A stretch of 60,000 nt of DNA from Bugula neritina (GCA_964035545.1 OZ037772.1:8482650-8542649), one strand, 5' to 3'; positions 48,845 through 59,287 are shown, counted from the stretch's first letter. Notes: generated from the sequence alone by a model not told the origin. Numbers and translations: made by a program.

Positions 48845-49569
48845 CTATGGTAGAATAGACTGATTCTTAGTATGTATTTTAGTGTGAGACAAAAGGCTAG
48901 CTTTACGAGTGAATGACTTCTTACAGACAGGGCATAGAAATGGCTTCTCTCTAGTATGTGTTCTCATATGTCTGGTTAGGGCACTTTGTTGAGTAAATGA
49001 TGTTTTGCACACATGGCATGAATATGGCTTCTCTCCGGTGTGTGTCCTCATATGTGAAGCAAGGTTACCCTTTTGAGTAAATGATTTCTCACACAAATTG
49101 CATAGAAATGGTTTCTCTCCAGTGTGTGTCCTCATATGTCGTTGCAGGGTAATTCTTTGACTGAATGCACTTTTACAAAAATGACATGAAAATGGTTTCT
49201 CTCCAGTGTGTTTTCTCATGTGTTGGTTGAGATGACCCATTTGTCTGGTTTTGTAGCTACATATTGAACACTGAAAATGTTTCGTTTCACTATGCTGCTC
49301 TGTATTCTTTTCAAGACCAGCTTCTTGTGTCAACTCATACTCACAAACATCATGTATAGTTGTCTTCTCTTTGATAACTTCTTCTTTCTGATCGAGGACA
49401 TCTGTAGGCTTGTTGGCCATCTTATACACTATTTGATCAGTTTGAGTCACTATACTTCTGTTTATTTCTTTAGAATAGTCATTGCACTTATATTCATAAT
49501 TTCTGTTGCACAGTAGATCTAATAGATTTCCGGAAGTGTCTCCTGTAGTTAAACGTGTGTTTGGTTCAC
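48845..49569 (-). CDS. Unit 6 exon 4: linker and five C2H2 fingers
   Basis: GEPNTRLTTGDTSGNLLDLL opening after GCTTTATAG, then TDQIVYKMANKPTDVLDQKE and five fingers. Contacts: Q/H/Q, Q/T/R, Q/N/S, Q/A/R, R/S/S. Ends NQSILP. Confidence 0.9.
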
Positions 49570-51249
49570 CTATAAAGCAACAGTACAAACATTGAAGTGG
49601 CATTCAAGTTTACTCATTTTATATAATATCACTAATATAATAAGCTAATTTTGCCTTATATGTATATAATTCTTATAGAGAAACGAAAATATGCATGCAG
49701 CTCAATCAATTACCATCAATAATGTTCCAATGATTAGGGCATATTATTTAAATTGATAAGCTAAAAAGTTCATTAAATTAATTAAATTAGAAAGCAGGTA
49801 GTGGTATTGGGGTGAGACTACTAGAAATTAGTCAGAACAAGGTTTAATATATTTTGATATGTGGTAAGCATATACTGACAATTAGAAATAATTTCAGACA
49901 AGAAAACATCACGCTCTTTAGGTAAAAGGCTGTCACATGCTGTGGCTTCCAATAGAAAAGGGTCCTGGTTGCTTGCATCAACTTCAGTAGCTAAAATGAA
50001 TATAAGTAAAGTTTCAAGCTAATACCAAACTGTAACTGTATTTAAGTAACTGTAACTGTAAAGGTGAATGTAACTGTAACTGTAACTGTAACTGTAACTG
50101 GAACTGGAACTGTAACTGTAACTGGAACTGGAACTGGAACTGGAACTGGAACTGGAACTGGAACGAGATGATAAATCTAATGATCTTTGAGTTATCTATC
50201 TGAACACACTTACCTGTTGAGATGACTTTCGTTGTAGTAGGAAATCCTGAATCTTGATTAGCCTGAGAGATAACTTCAGACAGAGAGACATCACATTCTT
50301 CTGGTAAAAAACAGTCTAACACTATATCCTGCTTTTTGAGATCTTTTGACTTTCGATGGTAGTTGAAAAGATCTGAATGTAGACTCTTTACAAGTTCTTT
50401 TATATAAGAGTCAGATACTGTTTGATTGTATGTATTGACATTAAAACTTTGAGAGTCTGAAATAACAGAATATCTCAGAGAATTGTTATTGGTTACTAAA
50501 GGAACCCACTCAGCACTATGCCTTTCTTCACAGTGTGGCTCCTGTCTGTAATCATTGTGTTCTTCAGATGGATAATCTCTACCTAAAACTTCAAAAGCTG
50601 AAGTAAAGACTTCGGATAGAGAATAATCAGGTTCTTCTGGTGGACAGTGGTTATGCACTGTAGCTTCTGTGTTAATATAGTCCTGGGGGTTTGTATCAAC
50701 TGTGGAAGTTAAAGGAACTAATTCTGAAGAAAAGCTAGAAGGTGGAGCAAAGTTATCACAGACAGCAGAAATCTCCCACTCAACATCACTTTCAGAGATC
50801 TGGTGAGATTCTTGTATTCTTTTGCTTGAACTTTGCGGACTCACTTCTATTTCTATGACTAAAAGATAATTAAAATTTGTGCCAATTTGCATTACAACAT
50901 ATTCTATTAAAGGAAATTCTTCGTCTGTATTGACACTGTACTGCTCACTCGCTCACCTCAAACGCTGGCTCAGCTTACTCGTTCACTCATGAACACTCTA
51001 GCACACTGCCATGTACACACTCAGACACTCACACTAGTATGCACACACTCACGCAGGTGTTGAATAATACTAAAACATTTAATGGTACCTTAACAATCAT
51101 GAACGTGTAATATTGACACAAATCTGTACACTCAAACTAAAAAGTTAAATTTTAATTATTCATATTTTGAAACTGATGAACAAGACAACCGCAAAATATG
51201 AGATCAATTTTTGCAGAATGTTATACTTACATGGCTGACCCTCAGACAT
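48845..51249 (-). CDS. Zinc-finger unit 6, complete but with shortened exon 3
   Basis: Exons 51231-51249 (MSEGQP plus one base), 50214-50858 (215 codons), 49880-49990 (37 codons) and 48845-49569. All junctions are phase 1; the joined frame is 499 codons plus stop. Exon 3 has lost 48 bases, including the VLGL half, but keeps a donor (GTCAGT) and the frame. Exon 2 is the most diverged in the array. Intron 2 carries an AACTGT/AACTGG repeat directly after the exon 2 donor. Probably a working DNA-binding regulator. Confidence 0.82.
50041..50163 (+). repeat. AACTGT/AACTGG hexanucleotide repeat in intron 2 of unit 6
   Basis: About 20 hexamers, mixing AACTGT and AACTGG. It is open in the exon 2 frame on the minus strand as alternating Phe, Gln and Leu codons. 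Confidence 0.9.
50214..50858 (-). CDS. Unit 6 exon 2: diverged acidic region
   Basis: FIEIEVSPQ start, ISESDVEWEISAVCDNF, STVDTNPQDYINTEATV, SLSEVFTSAFEVLGRDYPS, a diverged core YRQEPHCEERHSAEWVPL and SLSEVISQANQDSG, then ISTG before GTAAGT. The first module copy here keeps the full SEVFxxAFxVLG pattern while the last copy has lost VLGL. A Phe/Gln/Leu repeat would follow if the donor were not used. Confidence 0.82.
50936..51060 (+). repeat. CACT-like simple repeat in intron 1 of unit 6
   Basis: Loose CACTC/ACACT words at the homologous intron 1 position; more degenerate than in unit 7. Confidence 0.5.
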
Positions 51250-51414
51250 GGTGTAACAACTATAGACACAACTCAAAGACACTTGAAAGAAAAGAAGTCG
51301 GTTCCTAATAACACTTCGCTATAAAATATCCACTATCAGAATAGTTGACTATGATCTACACTGAATTAGATAATTATCTAGTAGCATAGCCTTCTGGCTA
51401 TTTGTTTGTAAATA

Positions 51415-51485
51415 ATCAGTACAGTTAGCTATTGTATATTAAAAAGCTGTTGGAACAATGGGTTAAGTCTATACCTTTGTCCAAT
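51415..51485 (-). promoter_or_regulatory. Conserved upstream block of unit 6
   Basis: Almost the same as the block of unit 4 over at least 70 bases, and the flanking 5' DNA is similar too. Confidence 0.42.
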
Positions 51486-52460
51486 CTTTGTAGGCCAAAT
51501 GAAAAATTCACCAAGAGAGATCAACAAACATCACAGCCACCATCAGTAATGTTAAATTATATCAAATAAATTTGTTGGGATAACAAAGAGTTGGCTGATT
51601 TATTAATGTGTTTTTCTTGGCATACCGTTTTGCTGAATTTAATTCTGAATGCACTTTGCACAAGGTTATTTTGCCTAACAAATTATGATTATTAAAATGT
51701 CGTTGATGCACAAATTAGTTGCTCCAAAGCAGAGTTGCAATAGTATTTTGACTTGACACCAACTATATAAGGTTTTTCTAAAAGTAGGAAATATCATTTC
51801 ACTGAATTGCAGTATGAAAATAAGAAATATATTATAATAAAACTGTCTGAACACTATATTATATTAATTATATCAGCTGTGAAATAGAAGCTTTCAGAAA
51901 ACTAAGATTTAAATTCAACGCAATAAAAAATTTTGTTTCGTAACTGGAAACTACCATATTAAAACTATTCCTAGGTACTATATGTGAAACAAAACTTTAA
52001 TTATAGCTGAAATAATACTGAGGTATAATGTTTTATATAGCATCCTATACATTAGTAAAAAAGAGATAAAAACTAATTGCCAAATGTAGATACAAGTACA
52101 ATTATAGATATTACTCCTGCTAATGCTGAGACTTTTGCAATTTTCTAGTATTAGCAATACATAAAATAAATATCATATTCATATTAGATCTAAGTAGACA
52201 GATATCAAAACACCCTTACCAATAATCAGATGTATTAATTATATGTGTGTTTAATAAAACTCCTTGGTATAACTAGACATATACATAGGATAAAGAACGT
52301 TCTTTCCTATGTTATCTGTCACGCTTTGCTATTTAAAGATAATTTTCAAGCATTGCCACTAGTGGCATTATTATTTTTCTGTATGCTTTGATATATAGAA
52401 GAAGCAACTTGGAGTTTAATACAGCTACGTGTGTAGTCAATTGGCAGTTGGTGAATCAGA

Positions 52461-53248
52461 CTAATTCTTAGAATGTATTTTAGCATGTGACTGAAGAGCC
52501 TGCTTACGAGTAAATGATATTTTGCACACATGACATGCAAATGGCTTCTCTCCAGTGTGTGTCTTCAAGTGTTGCTGTAGGTTGTATTTGAGACTGAATG
52601 TACGTTTACAAATATGGCATGAAAATGGCTTCTCTCCACTGTGTGTCCTTTTATGTCGTTTCAGGGTAGTTTTGTGACTAAATGCTGTTTTACAGATATG
52701 GCATAAAAATGGTTTCTCTCCAGTATGTGTCCTGAGATGCTGTTGCAGGGTAAATTTTTGACTGAATGCAGTTTTACAAAAATGACATGCAAATGGCTTT
52801 TCTCCAGTGTGTGTTCTTATATGACGGATGAGAACATGTTTCCAGGTAAAAGCAGACCCGCATATTTCACATATAAATGACTTTTTTCCAGTATGTATTC
52901 TCATGTGCCTGTTGAGATGACTCATCTGCGTTGTCTTGTAGCTACATATTGAACATTGAAAACAGCTCCTTGCACTATGCTGCTCTGTATTCTTCTTAAG
53001 ACCAGCTTCTTGTGTCAACCTATACTCACAAACATCATGTATAGTTGTCTTCTCTTCGATCACTCCTTTTGTCTGCTCAACAACATCTATAGATATATTT
53101 GTATTGCTATGCATTTCTTGATCAATCTTCATATCTGGGTTTATATTTCTAGAATGGTCTCTCAGTTTATATTCATGAGTTTCTTTGTATAGAACATCTG
53201 GTAGATTTTCAGAAGTATCTCCTGTATAAAAACACGATTGTATTTTAC
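52461..53248 (-). CDS. Unit 7 exon 4: linker and six C2H2 fingers
   Basis: GKIQSCFYTGDTSENLPDVL opening, NISIDVVEQTKGVIEEKTT linker, six fingers. Contacts: Q/H/R, W/V/R, Q/T/Q, H/T/R, L/N/Q, R/A/S. It ends KIHSKN without the NQSILP tail. Confidence 0.88.
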
Positions 53249-55124
53249 CTGTAAAACAATGTTATAAACAGTAAATTACAAATGATATGATTGCATTCAA
53301 TTTTCTTCATAGTTTATTTAACGTTACTAATACATTCAAATATATATATTTGTACTTATTTTTTAAAAAAACATGAATCCAGTTCAATTAGCCACCAATA
53401 TGCCACCAATGATGAAAGCACCATTAGTTAGATCAATTAAACGAGTTGTTTAATCAACTACTTTTAAAAGCAGCTAGTGCACTACTTGCAGAAGATGATG
53501 CTAGCTTAATGAGAACTATAAAATCATGGTGTTTATTATTGGTACAGGTCATTTTTTAGGGTTAGGGGGAGCATTCAGCCACAATGTTTTGCTTGGCACA
53601 ATAGAAAATATGTTGTCAGCCTGCTGAAAAACTTTACCATTCAAGCTTTCATAGTTAAATCAGTCACCAGTTAAATTTAATATGAATATATCTTTCAAGT
53701 TGCTGGACAGACTTTAACATGTGCAGTTAGACATATACTAACCTGATGGTTTGTAGTTCGCTGCGGCATTCAACCCTAGAACTTTAAAAGTGTCAGAGAT
53801 AGCTTCAGACAGAGGAACATCAGGTTTTTCTGGTAGGTACTTGTCATATAATGTGGCTTCCACAGGAAAAGAGGTATGGTTGAGTGTATCAACTGTGGGA
53901 ACTGAAATGTAAATGAGTAAAGTTGCAAACTGGTCTTTAGCAAATTTCTTTTGTTGTTTCTTCAATAACATGTGATGTTAATTAAAATCATCAATTGCAG
54001 TGAAAGAGACATTTGACGGTTTTCATTTTGTTTATCTAAACACACTTATACCTGTTGAGATGACCTCTGTTGTAGTATTCAGTCCTAAAACTTGAAAAGC
54101 CTCAGAGATAACTTCAGACAGAGAAACATCAGTTTCTTCTGGTAGATAGTTTTCTTGTACTGCATTTTGTTTCCTGAGAAGTTCTAATTGTTGGTTGCAA
54201 TTAAAAGTATCCAAAAATTCATTCTCAACACCATCTTCTACATCTTCTACATAAGTGCCAGGTACTGTTGTTGGCATGTCAAGATAGATTGGATTGTAAT
54301 CTGCATCGTCATTAAAAATGTTAGAGTCTAAAATCACTGAATGTCTCTCAGAGCTGTTATTGGTTACTAAAGGATCCCACTCAGCACTATACTCATCTCT
54401 ACAATATGAATCCTGTCTGTAGGGATCATGATTTTTGGATGAATAATCTTCAGATAAAACTCCAAGAGCTTTAGAAAAAACTTCAAACGGATGAACATTA
54501 GATTCTTGTGGTAGACAGCTGTTGTACACTGAAGCTTTTGTGTTAACATAGTCCTGAGGGTTTGTATCAACTGTGGAAGTCAAAGGAACTGCGTTTACAA
54601 AAAAACTAGGACTTTGAATAAAAGTTTCACAGAGAGCAGGAATCATCCACTCATATTCATTTTTGGTTATCCGATGAGGCTCCTGCATCTGGTTTAGATT
54701 GCATTGGATTGGTTTGGATTGCATTGTTGTTTTAGATATTTTATGTGGTTCTAATATATCATAACTGCAAAATAAAGAAAGCCTTTACAAGTTTACATTA
54801 AAATATCTACTCAAGGTTTACACACTCACTGACTCACTCACTCATTCACTCACTCACTGACTCACTCACTCACTCACTCACTCACTCACTCACTCACTCA
54901 CTCACTCACTCACTCACCAATTAATACCAACATACACACACTTTCAGCCAAAAAGCTGAATAGAAGTAAAATATCTAGGAATTCATTAGCCACACAATCT
55001 TTTTACACTTGAATCATAAAGATTATTTTAATCAATGAATAAATAAAGCTATCATAAAACGATAGGAAACTAACCAATTTATTATCATCAGAAGGCTATA
55101 CTTACATGACTCACTCACAGACAT
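52461..55124 (-). CDS. Zinc-finger unit 7, with a disturbed exon 1-2 junction
   Basis: Exons 55106-55124 (MSVSES plus one base), 54052-54764, 53743-53901 (53 codons) and 52461-53248. The usual exon 2 acceptor TTTATTTTGCAG is present, but 8 extra bases follow it (TTATGATATATTAGAACC instead of TTATAGAACC), so the join from exon 1 hits a TAG; using the ATATATTAG acceptor makes TAA. Exon 2 is otherwise open and has its own ATG (MQSKPIQCNLNQMQEPH). The exon 2 donor is GTATAAGT rather than GTAAGT. Exons 3-4 are intact. It may start inside exon 2, or be newly inactive. Confidence 0.65.
54052..54724 (-). CDS. Unit 7 exon 2: acidic N-terminal region
   Basis: From the internal ATG at 54724: STVDTNPQDYVNT, PFEVFSKALGVLSEDYSS, core YRQDSYCRDEYSAEWDPL, MPTTVPGTYVEDVEDGVEN, QQLELLRKQNAV and SLSEVISEAFQVLGLNTT. 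The start near the exon edge also has a small GGATTGGTTTGGATTG duplication not seen in sisters. Confidence 0.75.
54823..54916 (+). repeat. (CACT)n microsatellite in intron 1 of unit 7
   Basis: Over 20 nearly perfect ACTC units, the longest pure version of the intron 1 repeat found in the array. Confidence 0.9.
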
Positions 55125-55302
55125 GGTAGATGAACTGAACATAACTGAGAGACAATGAAAGCAAAAGAAGCTTGTTCTGAATCTAAACAATGTAAGTTTT
55201 CTACTGTACTGTATACCAGGAAGGTTGAACAATGAATTTTTGCTGTATCATAATATTATCATGGTAGTCTAGCAGCAAAATGTTTTAGCTTTTTTATATT
55301 TA

Positions 55303-55345
55303 ATCATTGTAGTTAGCTATTGCATAATAAAAGCTGATGGAGCAA
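55303..55345 (-). promoter_or_regulatory. Conserved upstream block of unit 7
   Basis: Shorter match (AAAAGCTGATGGAGCAAT), closest to the version in unit 1. Confidence 0.35.
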
Positions 55346-56702
55346 TAACTCCTATTTTTAGGAATAAAGTTCTTTTGTCTATCAAGCAACAGTGTAATGC
55401 ATTTTTTTATTTTTGATGAACAATAGACTCTTTTCCAATACTTCTGGTATGTATTTTACAGAAGTTCTTTTCTCCTACCAGAAACTTGGTTAAACCAAAA
55501 TATAGAAAGCAAACTCACTAGAAAATGAAAGTCTGACTGTTGAATAAAACCCTAACTATGCTACAGAATAGTTCTGTTGTAGGAGACAAATGTATAGAGT
55601 TGTTTTGTCTGACAACAGCTTTGCTTGTTTTAATTTTAAAGAGGTAGCAAAACAAGATGAAATTTGTGTTTTGCCAAAATAAACACTACAAATAATCTTT
55701 CAGTACTAACAAGCTCTTCAGAAAGTTTAGTTGAAATAGTATTTCAACTTGAAAGTGTTGCTTCGTTATTTCAGATGATGTCGATATGCTGTAGATGTAC
55801 ATCAATCAAAAACATAATTTTGCAGCCTCAATCTTTCAATTTTGAAGTCGTAGCACAACATCTATATTTTGCTATACAAAAATTATCATTATTAGAAAAA
55901 CTACTAAGCAATTTAATGCTGCCAGGAAAGGTTAGTTACAGGAGTATCCCAGCTTGAGAGCAATTACGTATTATTTTCCTTCGGTCAACATAAATACAAG
56001 AATAGATGTGTTACAAATAATAAAATTTTACGTAAGAAAATGGGAAGGAACTGATACTAAACTGCCTGAACTTTATATTGGCTGTAAAATAGCTTTCATT
56101 AGACCTAAAAAAGTGAACAAGATAAAGAGAGTTTCACCAAAAATACTACAATTTCAGCAACATAAAAGTATTAAAACTAGACCTATAAGTACTATATAAT
56201 ATGACATAAAACTTTAACATACTAAAGAATACCGAGATTTTATGTCTTAGACTATATATGTGTAAAAATTGCTTAAAGAATAATAATAGTAATTAAAGAG
56301 AGGTTAACTATATTACTTCTGTGCATATATAACGTATAGGTTTATCCATAAATTTCTTGTACTAGCTAATATACATGGCGTCTAAAGTTAATATTATATT
56401 CATGTCAGATATAAATGACTATATGTAGGAACTGATATATGTAATAATGTTTACCATTCATCAACTATTTATGTATTGTCTATATACACATATATGTATG
56501 CGGTGATATTGCTTTGTATTACCAGATATATTTATGGAAATGACAATTATGGTTCCTTCTTATTTTATCTGTCAAACACAATTTATAGAATAATTTTCAA
56601 ACATGGTCTTATAATGAGCTGCTTGTTCATCTGAGTGTTTTTCATAATAAGCTAGAGAAACAATCTGAATTTTATTACAGCAGCTTTGCAGCTATACTGA
56701 GA

Positions 56703-57421
56703 CTATGGTAGAATAGATTGATTCTTAGCGTGTATTTTAGTGTGAGACAGAAGACTAGCTTTACGAGTGAATGATTTTTTGCACACATTGCATTGATATG
56801 GTTTCTCTCCAGTGTGTGTCCTCATATGTGACATAAGGTGACCCTTTTGAGTGAAAGACTTTTCACACACATTGCATAAAAATGGTTTCTCTCCAGTGTG
56901 TGTCCTGACATGTTGCTGCAGGGTAACTCTTCGGCTGAACGCACTCTTACAAATATGACATGCAAATGGCTTCTCTCCAGTGTGCGTCCTCATATGACGG
57001 ATGAGAACCACTTTCCAGCTAAAAGCAGACCCACATATTTCACATATAAATGACTTTTCTCCAGTATGTATTCTCATATGCCTGTGGAGATAACCCATGT
57101 GCCTTGTCTTGTAGCTACATATTGAACATTGTAAACACTTCCTTTTGCTCTGCTCTTCTGTATTCTTTTCCAGACCAGCTTTTTGTGTTGACGCACAAAT
57201 GTTATGTACAAATGGTTTTTCTTTGATCAATTCTTTTGTCGGCCCAACAACATCCATAGATATGTTGGTAATGTTATACGCTTTTTGATCAGTGTGAGTC
57301 CCTATATCTCTGTTTATATCTCTAGAATGGTCTCTCCACTTGTATCCATAAGTTTCTTTGTCCGGTGGATCTGGTGGAATTTCAGAAACATCTCCTGTAT
57401 TCAAACACAACTGCATTTCAC
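56703..57421 (-). CDS. Unit 8 exon 4: linker and five C2H2 fingers
   Basis: GEMQLCLNTGD opening, NITNISMDVVGPTKELIKEK linker, five fingers. Contacts: H/Y/R, W/V/R, R/T/Q, Q/H/S, R/S/S. Finger 2 has the SFICEICGSAF form shared with units 5 and 7 (unit 4 has FVCEICGSAF). Ends NQSILP. Confidence 0.9.
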
Positions 57422-59108
57422 CTGTAAAACAGTATTAAAAATTTTAGGATGGTATCCAAGGTTAATTCCCAATTTATTTAACATATATTATAAATATATT
57501 GTTTTGAAAAAAAACATGGATCCGATTCAATCAGTTACCAATATGCCACCAATGATGGATGCACAGTTATAGCTAGATCAATTAAAAGAAGTATTAAATT
57601 AACTACTTTTGAAAGCAGATACAGTGCACTACGGAAGAAGATAATACTAGGCTGATTAAAACTATAAATTTGATTATTGGTAAAGGGCGCTGGTGGTGTT
57701 AGGAAAATACATTCTCAGCCTGCTGTAAAGATTTACCATTCAGGCTCTCACAGTTGAACCAGTCACCAGTTAAACTTGTTTTAAAATGATCTTTCAGGTT
57801 GTTGAACAGATTTTAACATGCATTGAACATATTATACTTACCTGATGATTTGTAGCCCGCTGTGGCATTCAACCCTAGAACCTTAAGAGTGTCAGAGATA
57901 ATTTCATACAGAGGAACATCAGGTATTTCTGGTAAATACTTGTCATATACTGTGGGTTCCACGGGAAAAGAGGTATGGTTGATTGTATCAACTGTGGGAA
58001 CTGAAATGTAAATGAGTAAAGTTGCACACTGATTTTTAGCAAATTTCTTATGTTGTTTTTTCAATAACATGTGATGTTAATTTAAATCATCAATTGCAGT
58101 GAAAGAAACATTTGATGGTTTTCATTTTGTCTATCCAAACACACTTACCTGTTGAGATGACTTCTGTTGTAGTATCCAGTTCTAAAACTTGAAAAGCCTC
58201 AGAGATAACTTCAGACAGAGGAACATCAATTTCTTCTGGTAGATAGTTTTCCTGTACTGAATTTTGTTTTCTGAGAAGTTCTAATTGTTGGTTGTGACCA
58301 AAAGTATCTGAATATTCATTCTCAACACCATCTTTTACATCTTCTACATAAGTGTGAGATGCTGTTGTTGGCATGCTAAGGTAGGTTGGATTGTAATCTG
58401 TATTGTCATTAAAAATGTTAGAGTCTAAATTCACTGAATGCATTGAAGAGCTGTTATTGGTTACTAATGAATCCCACTCAGCACTATACTGATCTCTACA
58501 ATATGGATCCTGTCTGTAGGGATCAGGATCTTTGGATGAATAATCTTCAGATAAAACTCCAAAAGCTCTAGAAAAAACTTCAGACGAATGAACATCAGAT
58601 TCTTGTGGTAGACAGCTGTTGTACACTGAAGCTTCTGTGTTAACATAGTCCTGAGGGTTTGTATTAACTGTGGAAGTCAAAGGAACTGCGTTTACAAAAA
58701 AGCTAGGACACTGAATAAAAGTCTCACAGAGATCAGGAATCGTCCACTCAAAATCATTTTTAGAGATGTGATGAAGTCCTTGCATTGATTGACTTGATGT
58801 TTGAAGAATTGTATGCGGTTCTATAACTGTAAAGTAAAGAAAGCCTTTAAGAGCTTGCATCAAAATATCTACTCAAAGTTCACTCACTCAAAACAATACC
58901 CAAAAGACTCAATGGAAGTAACGTGCATCCATGAGTTCACTTGCCACACAACATGTTTACTCCAAAGTTATACAACTGATTTTAATCAACCATCTTTAAT
59001 TGTTAATGAATAATAAATATAAAAAAGGCTATCATGAAATAGTAGCCTAAACTAATCAATTAGTTATTTCCACAGTGTTTCATACTTACATGGTTTAATC
59101 ACAGACAT
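56703..59108 (-). CDS. Zinc-finger unit 8, complete gene
   Basis: Exons 59090-59108 (MSVIKP plus one base), 58149-58826 (226 codons), 57842-58000 (53 codons) and 56703-57421. All junctions are GT-AG, phase 1; the joined frame is 524 codons plus stop. This is the best reference copy: core YRQDPYCRDQYSAEWDSL at residues 110-127, module copies at about residues 70-100 and 198-225 and in exon 3, and five fingers at the C-terminus. Likely a nuclear DNA-binding regulator. The expected donor and acceptor signals are clean (GTAAGT three times; TTTACAG, ATTTCAG, TTTTACAG). Confidence 0.87.
57842..58000 (-). CDS. Unit 8 exon 3: single VLGL module exon
   Basis: 53 codons between phase-1 introns: VPTVDTINHTS, then VYDKYLPEIPDVPLYEIIS, DTLKVLGLNATAGYKSSG. 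It aligns with both halves of exon 2 (VPLTSTV...LPQESDV..SEVFSRAFGVL, and NYLPEEIDVPLSEVISEAFQVL), which suggests that exon 2 was built from copies of this exon. Confidence 0.85.
58149..58826 (-). CDS. Unit 8 exon 2: acidic N-terminal region
   Basis: FIEPHTILQTSSQ start; ISKNDFEWTIPDLCETF; module copy 1; core; Asn/Ser-rich spacer; EDVKDGVENEYSDTF; QQLELLRKQNSV; module copy 2; ISTG before GTAAGTGTG. Acidic overall, few basic residues, no membrane or signal segment. Confidence 0.85.
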
Positions 59109-59287
59109 GGCAGATGAACTGAACACTTCCAGAAAACTCTGGAAATAGAACTAACTAGTTCTAAATTTAAAAACTGTGAGACATTCACAGTAAACTATAT
59201 CAGACTAAGATTACACAATGATCTGTACTGTATCATGTGGTCATCTAGCAGCATAATGTTTTAGCTATATTTGTTTATATAATTAAT

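Noticed and set aside
56703-58826. KRAB, SCAN, ZAD or BTB domain in the N-terminal exons
   Set aside because: The expected hallmarks (for example the four paired cysteines of ZAD, or the KRAB A-box pattern) are absent from exons 2 and 3.
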